The notes beneath the pieces were generated by a model, which saw only the letters and a list, made by a program, of their open reading frames with translations, made no database searches and was not told where the DNA came from. A program made the translations under genes and the position numbers. 64,000 nt of DNA. Origin: Oceanivirga miroungae (GTDB taxonomy: Bacteria; Fusobacteriota; Fusobacteriia; Fusobacteriales; Leptotrichiaceae). The stretch spans positions 820,688-884,687 of the forward strand of contig NZ_CABWIB010000001.1 in the NCBI RefSeq assembly GCF_902505095.1, read 5' to 3'. This document shows positions 54,677-63,700 of the stretch, one piece after another (the first letter of the stretch is position 1; each line of letters starts with the position of its first letter).

Positions 54677-54715
54677 TTTCACATTTATTATATTACTTTG
54701 TGAAATTTTTGTCAA
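54677..54715 (-). promoter_or_regulatory. adhE promoter with Rex-like inverted repeat
   Basis: Minus strand TTGACA (54710-54715), 17 bases, TATAAT (54687-54692). TTTCACA (54677-54683) and TTTGTGAAA (54697-54705) form an inverted pair around the -10. Rex boxes use TTGTGAA half-sites and Rex controls adhE in Firmicutes; the link here is inferred. Confidence 0.65.
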
Positions 54716-54735
54716 TACCTTTTTTTTTATTTTAT

Positions 54736-54790
54736 ATAAAAACACATATTTTACTCTCTAAATACTTTTTAGCTTTCTTATATATGTGTT
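54736..54790 (-). terminator. Possible terminator of the patatin gene
   Basis: AACACATAT / ATATGTGTT arms with an inner CTAAA/TTTAG hairpin and a T5 tail on the minus strand; long loop, so only moderate support. Confidence 0.45.
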
Positions 54791-54821
54791 AATTTAATAA
54801 ATTTGATACCTTAAATAGCTT

Positions 54822-55799
54822 TTATATCCATTTTTTTATTTTACCTACTAGATTTTCATCTTTTTTTACAATCTCACTAAATTCAAAAAGATATTTTAAA
54901 GCATTTGTTTTATTTTCTACAATATGATTTATTCTTAAGTAATTATCATTTGAATTAGTCAAAGAATATATTGTATTTAATATGTCTAGATGACCATTAT
55001 TTGTTGCATTAAAAAATGATGTAGCATAATTATATGAATAAGAAGCTGGACTTCCAACACTTACAAAGTTTATAAATTCTATACTGTTTGATTTTGTTGT
55101 TAAATATTTTAAAAATTTACTTTCCTTTGATACATAATCCGAAATTTTTTCTTTTGTTTCTTTATATATATCTTCACTATTAACCACTTCATCTAATGTC
55201 CCTATTGAGATTATTTTTATTTTACTAATGTCTTTTTCTATTTTTAATGCTTCACTTAATGCCAGCAATGATGGGTCATTATATAAAACACCACCATCTG
55301 AATAAAATTTACCATCTATTTCATGTGGTTTAAATAAACCTGGTAGAGCAGTAGTTGACATTATTCCGTCTACATAGTCCTTAATTTCACTGTTTCCGTC
55401 TAATTTAAATATCTTTAGTTTTCTATCAGATATATTTATGCTAACAGTTAAAAGTGTTTTAGTTATTTTTTTATCTAGAAACTCTTTTTTTATGTTTTCC
55501 CTATATTTTTTTAGTGTTGCATCATTAAATTTAAATAATCTTATAGTTTCTTGTATTTCTATACCTTTTTCATCTTTTTGTATTTTAAATGTTTCATTTA
55601 AATTTTTCAAGTAGTTATTTTCTACATCGTCCATTTTAAGCCCCATTCTAATATACGCACCTAACATAGCTCCAACACTTGTCCCAATAATTAAATCAAA
55701 ATAATCATTTAAATTACCTACTTCTTTTTCTAAAACTTTTAAAACTTCTATTTGATAAAGACCTCTAATTCCTCCACCATCTAAACTAAGTACCCTCAT
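54822..55799 (-). CDS. Patatin-like phospholipase
   Basis: 325 residues from the ATG at 55799, which has AGGAG five bases upstream; an earlier in-frame ATG lies in a hairpin stem. Motifs: oxyanion loop LDGGGIRGLYQ, nucleophile elbow IIGTSVGAML and the aspartate in YSDGGVLYND, giving the Ser-Asp dyad. No signal peptide. Patatins release fatty acids from membrane lipids; the compact CapV-like form also serves as effector in CBASS anti-phage systems, but no nucleotide cyclase is encoded nearby. A strong hairpin lies just upstream, between glgP and this gene. Confidence 0.9.
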   Translation of the reverse strand: MRVLSLDGGGIRGLYQIEVLKVLEKEVGNLNDYFDLIIGTSVGAMLGAYIRMGLKMDDVENNYLKNLNETFKIQKDEKGIEIQETIRLFKFNDATLKKYRENIKKEFLDKKITKTLLTVSINISDRKLKIFKLDGNSEIKDYVDGIMSTTALPGLFKPHEIDGKFYSDGGVLYNDPSLLALSEALKIEKDISKIKIISIGTLDEVVNSEDIYKETKEKISDYVSKESKFLKYLTTKSNSIEFINFVSVGSPASYSYNYATSFFNATNNGHLDILNTIYSLTNSNDNYLRINHIVENKTNALKYLFEFSEIVKKDENLVGKIKKWI

Positions 55800-55820
55800 A
55801 TTAACTCCTAAATTCAACGT

Positions 55821-55848
55821 AAAAAGCATAACGCCATTGTTATGCTTT
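55821..55848 (-). terminator. Terminator between glgP and the patatin gene
   Basis: AAAGCATAAC-GCCATT-GTTATGCTTT with a T-run on the minus strand, only about 20 bases upstream of the patatin ribosome site. Patatin expression must come from readthrough or a promoter inside this element. Confidence 0.8.
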
Positions 55849-55857
55849 ATACTTTTT

Positions 55858-58323
55858 TTAATCTATATAATTTTTTACTGCAATTTTTTTAATATTCCAG
55901 ATTTCATCTGCATATTCTTGTATAGTTCTATCTGATGAGAACTTACCTGCATTTGCAATATTTTTCAACATCATATGTGACCATTTATCTTTATTTCTAT
56001 ATGCTTTTGTTACTTTTAATTGAGCATCTCTATATGAAGCAAAATCTTTTAGAACAAAGTATACATCTGGTCTATTCCCATCTACTCCATAAAGTAGTGA
56101 ATTGTATAAATCTTTAAACATTCCTGTTCTATTATCATCATATGTTCCATCTACTAATTGTTCTAATACTTTATTTAATCCATCTACAACATGATATTCT
56201 TCAAATGGATTGTATTTACCGTATTCAACAAGTTTTTTAACTTCATTAGCTTTAAGACCGAATATAAATGCATTTTCTTCTCCAGCCTCTTCTACTATTT
56301 CTATATTAGCTCCATCTAATGTTCCTACTGTCATTGCACCATTTACCATGAATTTCATATTACCAGTTCCACTAGCTTCTTTTCCTGCTGTTGATATTTG
56401 TTCAGATATATCTGCTGCTGGGAATATTATTTCAGCAAGTGACACTCTATAGTTTTCTAAGAATATTACTTTAATCTTACCATTTATGCTTTCGTCATTG
56501 TTTATAACCTCAGCAATCGAATTAATTAATTTAATAATTGATTTTGCTCTTCTATAACCTGGAGCTGCTTTAGCTGCAAATATAAATGTTCTTGATTCTA
56601 TATCTAATAATGGATTTTCTTTTAATTTATTATATAAATCCATAATATGTAATATATTTAATAATTGACGTTTATATTCGTGTAATCTTTTAACTTGTAC
56701 ATCAAATATTGAATTAGTATCTACCTCTATACCAGTTGTTTCTAATATGTATTTAGCTAATCTTTCTTTATTTTCTTTTTTAATTTTCATTAAGTTATTA
56801 CGAACTTCTAAGTCATCTTCAAATTTTTCTAACTTTTTAAGTTCCTCTAGATTTGTAATCCATTTATCTCCAATTAAGCTTGTTATATAGTCTGATAATT
56901 TTGGATTTGCTTCTAGTAACCATCTTCTTTGAGTAATTCCATTTGTCTTATTTTGGAATTTTTCAGGATATAGTTCATACCAATCCTTTAATTCTTCATT
57001 TTTTAATATTTCAGTATGTAATCTTGCAACACCATTAACAGCGTGTGATCCTACTATTGCAAGCCATGCCATTTTAACTTTTCCATCACCTATAACACTC
57101 AACTTATTTATTTTTTCATAGTTATTTGGATATTTTTCTCTTAATTCTAATATAAATCTTCTATTTATTTCTTCAATAATTTGATAAATTCTTGGTAATA
57201 ATGGTTGTATTAATGTTATATCCCATTTTTCAAGTGCTTCACTTAAAATTGTATGGTTTGTATAAGCAAATACTTCTGTACATATTGACCATGCTTCATC
57301 CCAACTTAATTTTTCATAATCTAAGAAAATTCTCATAAGTTCTGGTATTGCTACAACTGGGTGAGTATCATTTAATTGGATTGCAATTTTAGATGCAAAT
57401 TTATCAAAATTATTTCCATACACAGATTTATATCTTCTTATAATATCTTGTAAACTAGCTGATGTGAAGAAATATTGTTGTTTTAATCTTAACCATTTAC
57501 CACTTCTTTCAGTATCATTAGGGTATAGTACTCTTGATATATCTTCTGCTTCTACACCTTTTTCACTTGCTTTTTCGTATCTTTGTTCATTAAATAATTT
57601 TAAGCTAAATCCAGATTCACTTGTAGCTTCCCATAATCTTAATGTATTTACAGTACCATTACCATAACCAATTATAGGTACATCATATGCAGTTGCTATA
57701 ACATTTTCTGTTTCAACTCTTTTATAGTATTCTTTTCCTATTTCATCTTTGTGAATTTCAACTCTTCCACCAAATTTTACTTCATAAGATCTATCTAATC
57801 TCTTTATTTCCCATGGAGTTCCATTTTTTGTCCAGTTATCAGGATATTCTACTTGGAATCCATCTTCTATTTTTTGTTCAAACATTCCATATTTATATCT
57901 TAATCCATATCCATGACCTGGTAAACCTAAAGTTGCTAATGAATCCAGAAAACATGCAGCTAGTCTTCCTAATCCACCATTTCCTAATCCTTTATCCATT
58001 TCAGCATCTTCTATATCGTTTAAGTTGAATCCTAATTCTTCTAGTGTTTCTTTTACAACTTTTTGATACCCTAAATTTATTATATTATTTCCCATGTATC
58101 TACCCATTAAAAATTCTGCAGATAGATAGTATGCTTGTTTTTCACCGCTCTTTTGATAAGTTTTTTTAGTGTTGTACCATTTTTCTGTAACTTCGTCCAT
58201 TACAGCTCTACTTACAGCGTAGTATATTTCATATTTCTTAGCATCTTCTAAACTTTTCCCGTACTGTCTTCTTAAATTTAGTTCTATTTTATTCTTAAAT
58301 TCTTCTTTTGTAATCGGTTTCAT
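55858..58323 (-). CDS. glgP: Glycogen/starch phosphorylase
   Basis: 821 residues from the ATG at 58323; GAGGAG lies six bases upstream, while the first in-frame ATG, 14 codons earlier, has no such site. Motifs: AYYLSAEFLMGRYMGNN, DKGLGNGGLGRLAACFLDS, TNHTILSEALEKW, VKRLHEYKRQLLN, and the pyridoxal-phosphate lysine site EASGTGNMKFMVNGA. It releases glucose-1-phosphate from glycogen or maltodextrin. A probable glycogen synthase ends at the right edge of the window. It has its own promoter and terminator. Confidence 0.96.
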   Translation of the reverse strand: MKPITKEEFKNKIELNLRRQYGKSLEDAKKYEIYYAVSRAVMDEVTEKWYNTKKTYQKSGEKQAYYLSAEFLMGRYMGNNIINLGYQKVVKETLEELGFNLNDIEDAEMDKGLGNGGLGRLAACFLDSLATLGLPGHGYGLRYKYGMFEQKIEDGFQVEYPDNWTKNGTPWEIKRLDRSYEVKFGGRVEIHKDEIGKEYYKRVETENVIATAYDVPIIGYGNGTVNTLRLWEATSESGFSLKLFNEQRYEKASEKGVEAEDISRVLYPNDTERSGKWLRLKQQYFFTSASLQDIIRRYKSVYGNNFDKFASKIAIQLNDTHPVVAIPELMRIFLDYEKLSWDEAWSICTEVFAYTNHTILSEALEKWDITLIQPLLPRIYQIIEEINRRFILELREKYPNNYEKINKLSVIGDGKVKMAWLAIVGSHAVNGVARLHTEILKNEELKDWYELYPEKFQNKTNGITQRRWLLEANPKLSDYITSLIGDKWITNLEELKKLEKFEDDLEVRNNLMKIKKENKERLAKYILETTGIEVDTNSIFDVQVKRLHEYKRQLLNILHIMDLYNKLKENPLLDIESRTFIFAAKAAPGYRRAKSIIKLINSIAEVINNDESINGKIKVIFLENYRVSLAEIIFPAADISEQISTAGKEASGTGNMKFMVNGAMTVGTLDGANIEIVEEAGEENAFIFGLKANEVKKLVEYGKYNPFEEYHVVDGLNKVLEQLVDGTYDDNRTGMFKDLYNSLLYGVDGNRPDVYFVLKDFASYRDAQLKVTKAYRNKDKWSHMMLKNIANAGKFSSDRTIQEYADEIWNIKKIAVKNYID

Positions 58324-58355
58324 CATTCTCTCCTCAAATTTTTCTTCGTTTCTTA

Positions 58356-58384
58356 ATTTTAGCACTTGATATATAAATTGTCAA
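58356..58384 (-). promoter_or_regulatory. Promoter of glgP
   Basis: Minus strand TTGACA, 17 bases, TAAAAT. Confidence 0.7.
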
Positions 58385-58457
58385 ATAATTGTTCGGATTT
58401 TCACTTACAATGTGCCATAGTCCTCTATATAAATGTCAATTTATAATTTCCTTAAGA

Positions 58458-58492
58458 ATAAAAAACACCTACTATAATGAGCAGATGTTATT
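58458..58492 (-). terminator. Terminator of the RNA methyltransferase operon
   Basis: AACACCTACT and AGCAGATGTT arms (with G-T pairs) around ATAATG, followed by T6 on the minus strand. Confidence 0.6.
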
Positions 58493-58503
58493 TTATAAAA
58501 TGA

Positions 58504-59913
58504 TTATTTCGCTTTTTGTATCAATGCCACAGTCTCCATATGATTTGTGTAAGAAAACATATCAACAGGCGTTATTTTAATTAGTTTATATCCATATTTA
58601 TTAAAGTCTTTTAAATCATTTGCAAGTGTTACTGGATTACATGATATATATACAAAATTATCTACATCATATTTAACTAATTTTTCTATAGTTTTAGTTA
58701 GTACTCCCATTCTTGGAGGATCTAGTATTATTATATTAGGTTTTTCACTAACTTCATCTAAAACTTTAAATACATCTCCAACTAAAAACTCTATATTATC
58801 TATATTATTTAATTTTGCATTTTCTTTTGATTTTTGTACTGCTTCTTCTACAATTTCTACTGCATAAACTTTTTTAAACTTTCTTGATACAATCTGAGCT
58901 ATTGTACCAGTTCCAGAAAATAAATCATATACTACTTTTTCTTTTTCATTTTCTAGTTTTACTTCATCTAAATAGTCTATTGCTTTTTTATATAAAGACT
59001 CTACTGTATATGGGTTAACTTGAAAAAAACTATATGGACTAATGTTAAATTTTAAATCAAATATTTTTTCAACAATATCTTTTTTTCCATACAATAATCT
59101 TTCATAATCAGCACTTACTGCATCTGCTAGTTTATCACTAGTACTATGTAATATTCCAGATATATGATAATTACCTAAATCTAATTCTAATAATTTTTTA
59201 ACATAATCATTTAATATTTTTTCTTCTAATTCTTTATCAATATATGACGTAGTAACAAGATTAATTAATACCTCTTTACTATATCTAGATTTTCTTAAAA
59301 CTAGATATCTAAAATACCCAAGCTTAGTCATTTTATGATAAAAACTAATATTTAACTTTTTTTCTACCGATTTAAAATATTCATTAGAAAATTTATATAT
59401 TCTATTAAATTCTTCCCCCATTAAATTATTATCACTAACATCTACAATATCATACATGGAATTTTTTTTATGAAGGCCTAATAACATTTCTCCATCTTTT
59501 GTTTCATTTCCAAAACTAAATTCCATTTTATTTCTATATCTAATTGGCCTACTATTTTTTATAGCTTTTTCAAATATATATTCATAGTTACATACATCAT
59601 CTATTAATTTTTTTATATGACCTGATTTAATTTCTAATTGAGTATCATAGTCATAATACTGATAATTAGCACCACTTAATTGTTTATCAAGTATATTATC
59701 ATACATACTATTTAATTTGTTGTTATAGTCTACTATTACACAATTTTTTAGTTCTAACTTATTTTTTCTTAATTTAGATAAAAGCCCTTCTACTACTTGA
59801 CCCTTAGATGCATTAATATTAACATAAATCTTTTTATCATCAACTATAGAATAACTTTTACCTCTAATATCAGTACCACTTATTGTCACTCTTATTACGT
59901 CATTTTTTTTCAA
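58504..59913 (-). CDS. RumA/TrmA-type RNA (uracil-5) methyltransferase without Fe-S cysteines
   Basis: 469 residues. N-terminal TRAM domain (about 1-60: VRVTISGTDIRGKSYSI-like, GQVVEGLLSKLRKN), then the methyltransferase: FFQVNPYTVESLY, VYDLFSGTGTIAQIVS (SAM site), ILDPPRMGV and the catalytic cysteine in YISCNPVTLANDL, with the general-base glutamate in HMETVALI. In most RumA/RlmD/RlmCD enzymes a CGGCxxQH segment holds a 4Fe-4S cluster; here the matching stretch reads LSGANYQYYDYDTQLE, without cysteines. It methylates uridine in 23S rRNA (U747/U1939 type) or tRNA; the exact site is not inferable. Follows the N6-methyltransferase gene at 9 bases. Confidence 0.9.
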   Translation of the reverse strand: MKKNDVIRVTISGTDIRGKSYSIVDDKKIYVNINASKGQVVEGLLSKLRKNKLELKNCVIVDYNNKLNSMYDNILDKQLSGANYQYYDYDTQLEIKSGHIKKLIDDVCNYEYIFEKAIKNSRPIRYRNKMEFSFGNETKDGEMLLGLHKKNSMYDIVDVSDNNLMGEEFNRIYKFSNEYFKSVEKKLNISFYHKMTKLGYFRYLVLRKSRYSKEVLINLVTTSYIDKELEEKILNDYVKKLLELDLGNYHISGILHSTSDKLADAVSADYERLLYGKKDIVEKIFDLKFNISPYSFFQVNPYTVESLYKKAIDYLDEVKLENEKEKVVYDLFSGTGTIAQIVSRKFKKVYAVEIVEEAVQKSKENAKLNNIDNIEFLVGDVFKVLDEVSEKPNIIILDPPRMGVLTKTIEKLVKYDVDNFVYISCNPVTLANDLKDFNKYGYKLIKITPVDMFSYTNHMETVALIQKAK

Positions 59914-59922
59914 AATTTCCTC

Positions 59923-60627
59923 CTATTTCCCATATAGCTGTTCTATATATTTACTTTTTTTACCATTTTCATATACATATATTGGACTTAGTACATGAGT
60001 TTCACTTGTTGTATTTTTAACAATATCTAATAAAGATATAATACTCTCTTTTTCATTACTTGTATATACAAATTTTAAATGTTTACTACTCATTTTATAT
60101 TTTTTTACATAAGTTAAAATATCTATAAGTCTACTCGTTCTAAAAACAAGATATAGATGTCCATTATTTTTAAGTAGTCTAGATGATATTTTAATAAGTT
60201 CTTCTAGACTTAATAAAACCTCATTTCTTGCTATTATTTTTTCTTCACCATTTCTCATTTGACTTAAATTTTTCTCATTTTTAAAATATGGAGGGTTAGA
60301 AAATATTATGTCATATACTTGCATTTCATCTTTTTTATATTTTTTAATATCTTCACACACTAAATTTATATTTTCTATCTCATTATTTTCAACATTAATT
60401 TTAGCTATATCACAGGCTTTTTCTTGTATTTCAACAGCATCTATAAAAGCTTTAGTTCGTTTACTTAAAAGCATTGAAATATTTGCATTACCACTTCCAA
60501 TTTCTAGAATCTTTTTGCTGTTTCTATTTATTTTTATAAAATCTTCTAACAATACTCCATCTAAACTCATGCCTTGCATAGAAGGGTCTTGTAATATTTT
60601 TAAACCTCTAATTTCAACTTCGTGCAT
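59923..60627 (-). CDS. tRNA1(Val) adenine-37 N6-methyltransferase-like protein (YfiC family)
   Basis: 234 residues. Class I SAM-dependent fold: ILEIGSGNANISMLLSK (SAM loop), VEIQEKACDIAKINVENN, and the amino-methyltransferase motif IIFSNPPYFKNE. The N-terminal PSMQGMSLDGVLLEDFI is typical of the YfiC/TrmN6 group. It probably methylates adenine in tRNA; the target is by family resemblance. First gene of a two-gene operon with the RumA-type enzyme. Confidence 0.9.
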   Translation of the reverse strand: MHEVEIRGLKILQDPSMQGMSLDGVLLEDFIKINRNSKKILEIGSGNANISMLLSKRTKAFIDAVEIQEKACDIAKINVENNEIENINLVCEDIKKYKKDEMQVYDIIFSNPPYFKNEKNLSQMRNGEEKIIARNEVLLSLEELIKISSRLLKNNGHLYLVFRTSRLIDILTYVKKYKMSSKHLKFVYTSNEKESIISLLDIVKNTTSETHVLSPIYVYENGKKSKYIEQLYGK

Positions 60628-60638
60628 TTTTCTCCTTT

Positions 60639-60682
60639 ACTAAAAAATTCTTTTATCTAGCCTTAACTAGTTAAAAGAATTT
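60639..60682 (-). terminator. Terminator of the lipoate operon
   Basis: AAATTCTTTTATCTAG and CTAGTTAAAAGAATTT, 16-base arms with one mismatch, followed by a T6 run on the minus strand. Confidence 0.85.
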
Positions 60683-60685
60683 CTT

Positions 60686-61654
60686 TTATTCTAATATTAA
60701 TTGAATTATTTCTTCATTACTAATATTATATATATATTTTTTTGTTAATCTTTTTTTTAAATCTTCTTTTTCTAATTTTGAGCCTATTAGATCAGCTACT
60801 AAAAAATCAAAATCTGCATTTGCAAAAAAATCTCCATTGACTAGTACATTATCAATAATCCCTTTTTTAATAGAAAGATTTATTGTAAGTAAGCCCCCTT
60901 TTAGTTTTTTCTTTTTTTTCATAAGAAAATCAGGATTCTTTTTATATAAATAATCCATATTATCAAAGTACTCTTTTTCTATTTCTAATATTCTTTTTTC
61001 ATCTTCTTTTGTTAATATGTATTCTCTAGAATCTTTAGACATGACAGCTTTTATTAATTTTTTTTTAAATTCTTCTATCGAAATATTAAAACTTAAATGT
61101 TCTTTAATATTTGTAACTCTATCTCTTACTGATTTTATTGATTTTGATTCATATTTTAATGGATCCACTGTAGTAGATTTTATCATTTCATCTATATTAG
61201 TGTCAAATAAAATAGAACCATGATGTACTGTTGAATTTTTTGTTTTATACTGAGCATTACCTGAAATTTTTTTATTTTCAACTTGCAAATCATTTCTACC
61301 AGTAAACTTAACATCTATATTAAGTTCTTTTAAAAATGATATTATAGGCTCTACATAGCTAGAAAAGTCTATATTATTATCTTTTTTATACTCAATAAAA
61401 CTAAACTGATAACCACCTAAATCTGTATAAATAGTTCCTCCACCACTCATACGTCTTACTATATTTATATTGTTTTTTATAGCATAATTATGATCAATTT
61501 CTTCTAGTATATTTTGAAATTTACCAACTAATAAAGTTGGGCTTGTTCTCCAAAGTAAAAAAACAGTGTCATCTAGTTTTTTTTCTGTTGCAAAATAGTA
61601 TTCTATTGCAAAATTCCTATATACAGATACTGAATTTGTTTCTACATATATCAT
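60686..61654 (-). CDS. lplA: Lipoate-protein ligase A, full length
   Basis: 322 residues, the normal two-domain size. RRMSGGGTIYTDLGG (lipoyl-AMP loop), TGRNDLQVENKKISGNAQ with the catalytic lysine, VHHGSILFDTN, and SVRDRVTNIKEHL all match E. coli-type LplA; a C-terminal accessory domain follows (about 240-322, ending in NVLVNGDFF and beyond). It should activate lipoate with ATP and load it onto lipoyl domains. Last gene of the lipoate operon: its ATG overlaps the lipA stop by 4 bases. Of the two ligases in this cluster, this is the canonical one. Confidence 0.93.
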   Translation of the reverse strand: MIYVETNSVSVYRNFAIEYYFATEKKLDDTVFLLWRTSPTLLVGKFQNILEEIDHNYAIKNNINIVRRMSGGGTIYTDLGGYQFSFIEYKKDNNIDFSSYVEPIISFLKELNIDVKFTGRNDLQVENKKISGNAQYKTKNSTVHHGSILFDTNIDEMIKSTTVDPLKYESKSIKSVRDRVTNIKEHLSFNISIEEFKKKLIKAVMSKDSREYILTKEDEKRILEIEKEYFDNMDYLYKKNPDFLMKKKKKLKGGLLTINLSIKKGIIDNVLVNGDFFANADFDFLVADLIGSKLEKEDLKKRLTKKYIYNISNEEIIQLILE

Positions 61655-62517
61655 TTATATTCCTTCTTTTTAGCTTGTTCAAATGCTTCTGCTGCTTGAT
61701 ATGATGAACGAACTAAAGGTCCACTTGCAACAAACTTAAATCCTTTTTCCATTGCAATTCTTTTATATTCATCAAATTGATTTAATCTAACATATCTTGA
61801 AACCTTTTTATGTTTTGGACTAGGTCTTAAATATTGACTTATTGTTAGTATATCACAGTTAGTTTTTAAAACATCATCCATTAATTCATAAACTTCTTCA
61901 TCAGTTTCTCCTAAACCTAACATAAATCCTGTTTTTGTTAATATATTAGGATCAATTTTTTTAGACTCTTCCAATATTTTTAAAGATCTTTCATATCTTG
62001 CTTGTGGTCTTGATTCTTTATATAAGCTTTTAACCATTTCTACATTATGATTTAACACATCTGGTTTTGCTTCTAGAATTACACGCAGAGCATCAATATT
62101 CCCTCTTAAATCTGATATTAGTACTTCAACTGTAACATCTTTACAAATTCTTTTTATTTCTTTTATTGTCTGTGCCATATGGCTAGCTCCACCATCTTTT
62201 AAATCATCTCTTGTAACTTGGGTTACAACAACATGTTTTAATTTAAGATATTTTGTAGCTATAGCTATATTACGTGGTTCATTTGAGTCTAGTGTTTCTG
62301 TTCTTCCACAAGGTATATTACAAAATCCACAAGTTCTAGTACAAGTTTTCCCCATAACCATAAATGTAGCTGTTTTTTTCTTATAGCACTCCCCTAAATT
62401 AGGGCAGTTTGCTGATTGACAAACTGTATTTAAACCAAGTTGTGCTAAAACTCCATCTACTGGTTGTACTGCTAATGAATTGTATTTAACCTTTAACCAC
62501 TCTGGTTTTTTCTCCAT
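61651..62517 (-). CDS. lipA: Lipoyl synthase
   Basis: 288 residues, radical SAM enzyme. The auxiliary cluster cysteines are in CQSANCPNLGEC (CX4CX5C), the radical SAM cluster in CTRTCGFC (CX3CX2C), and the C-terminal serine ligand in the RSSY motif. It inserts two sulfurs into a protein-bound octanoyl chain. No lipB is seen beside it, so the octanoyl substrate must come from an LplA-type ligase acting on octanoate or from a gene elsewhere. It sits 3 bases after the free lipoyl carrier gene, which suggests that the carrier is its substrate. Confidence 0.96.
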   Translation of the reverse strand: MEKKPEWLKVKYNSLAVQPVDGVLAQLGLNTVCQSANCPNLGECYKKKTATFMVMGKTCTRTCGFCNIPCGRTETLDSNEPRNIAIATKYLKLKHVVVTQVTRDDLKDGGASHMAQTIKEIKRICKDVTVEVLISDLRGNIDALRVILEAKPDVLNHNVEMVKSLYKESRPQARYERSLKILEESKKIDPNILTKTGFMLGLGETDEEVYELMDDVLKTNCDILTISQYLRPSPKHKKVSRYVRLNQFDEYKRIAMEKGFKFVASGPLVRSSYQAAEAFEQAKKKEYK

Positions 62518-62520
62518 TTT

Positions 62521-62760
62521 TTATTTCTCCTCTACGTATGCAATAAGTTGTTCTGATTTAACTACATCTCCTACTTCAATTAGTTTTTCTAATAATACTC
62601 CGTCAAATTCTGCTTCAATTTGGTTTATAACCTTTTCTGTTTCTACTTCAAACAAAGGATCTCCTGCTTTAAATTCTTGGTTTTCTTCTACTAACCATTC
62701 TACAAAAACAGCCTCTCTAGTTTCATGTCTTAAAACTGGCATTATAAGTTCTTTTTTCAT
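62521..62760 (-). CDS. Free-standing lipoyl-domain carrier protein
   Basis: 79 residues and nothing but a lipoyl domain of the E2 type: MPVLRHETREAVFVEWLVEE, AGDPLFEVETEKVINQIEAE, then GVLLEKLIEVGDVV. The modifiable lysine is K43 in ETEKV, exactly at the hairpin position where E2 and E3 lipoyl domains carry it. It is shorter than GcvH (about 125) and lacks GcvH features; a biotin carrier would have AMKM instead. GGGGG precedes the ATG. Its place between an LplA homologue and lipA suggests it carries octanoyl/lipoyl during assembly, or supplies the missing lipoyl arm of the E2 at 2155-3189. Confidence 0.9.
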   Translation of the reverse strand: MKKELIMPVLRHETREAVFVEWLVEENQEFKAGDPLFEVETEKVINQIEAEFDGVLLEKLIEVGDVVKSEQLIAYVEEK

Positions 62761-62770
62761 TGTATTCCCC

Positions 62771-63700
62771 CTAAAAAATGTATTTATAAAATTTGTTATA
62801 TTTTTTTGCTAGTGTTTCTTTTATTTTCTTATAATCTAAGATATGTCCATTTAATACTTCATCTAAGCCTGCTATATTAGGCTCTACTTTAAAATTATTT
62901 ATAATGCCACCTACCGCATCATATTCTATACTATACTTTATGCCATTATCTGAAATATCTCTTTTAAAATGAAAATTAGGTGACTTTGAAAAAGTCCATT
63001 CCCAACTCTTATATTTTTCATCAGCAATTTTTTGTATTTTCTCTTTAGTTTCATCATCTAATTTTATCACACTAATATCTATTTCTTCTTTAATTTTAGA
63101 TAATAGTAAGTCCTTAAACTCAAATGATGATATATTTTTATTTTCATAAAAATCTTTAATATTACCAACCTTATATGGATTTGAATTAGGTGCTTTACTT
63201 ATATACGACATATTTTTACCATTTGCCATTATATATATATCTTCAAGATTAGTATTATATAATAAGGTTCCATGGTGCATTATTCTACCTTTTGCTATTT
63301 TTTGCGCTCCACCTGATATTTTATAATCCTCTATCTCTATACCACTTTTTTGTAAAATAGAACTATTTATACCTAATTTTTTTAGTGCTTTTATTATTAT
63401 ATTTAAAAAATATTCATAATTAGTTTTATCGCTTACATTTTTTATAAAGCTATAATTAATATTTCCTAAATCATGATATACTGTACCACCACCCGATGTT
63501 CTTCTTATTATTGCAACATCATTTTCAATGGCGTATATTAAATTAGCCTCTTCAAAAATATTTTGATATTTTCCACATACAATAACTGGTTTATTTATAT
63601 AAAAAAGTAAAATTTCATCTTCTTTATAATTTTCAAAAATATAATCTTCAAATGCTAGGTTATAATAAGGATCATTTGAATCATTTTCTATATAAATCAA
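62771..63700 (-). CDS. Divergent lipoate-protein ligase homologue
   Basis: About 309 residues from the TTG at 63700: GAGG lies 8 bases upstream, and starting there gives MIYIENDSNDPYYN, aligning with both other ligases; the ATG 6 bases earlier is too close to GAGG. Core motifs: RRTSGGGTVYHDLGN, DYKISGGAQK with the lysine, HHGTLLYNTN and a C-terminal domain (WEWTFSKSPNFHF). It departs from the canonical enzymes at two places: the GRNDL segment is QKSGIEI, and SVRSRVTN is replaced by NPYKVGNI. It may prefer octanoate or the free carrier encoded 10 bases downstream. First gene of the lipoate operon. Confidence 0.87.
   Translation of the reverse strand: MIYIENDSNDPYYNLAFEDYIFENYKEDEILLFYINKPVIVCGKYQNIFEEANLIYAIENDVAIIRRTSGGGTVYHDLGNINYSFIKNVSDKTNYEYFLNIIIKALKKLGINSSILQKSGIEIEDYKISGGAQKIAKGRIMHHGTLLYNTNLEDIYIMANGKNMSYISKAPNSNPYKVGNIKDFYENKNISSFEFKDLLLSKIKEEIDISVIKLDDETKEKIQKIADEKYKSWEWTFSKSPNFHFKRDISDNGIKYSIEYDAVGGIINNFKVEPNIAGLDEVLNGHILDYKKIKETLAKKYNKFYKYIF

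Noticed and set aside
54822-55829. Patatin as effector of a CBASS anti-phage system
   Set aside because: No CD-NTase, Cap2/Cap3 or other accessory gene is adjacent; neighbours are glgP and adhE.
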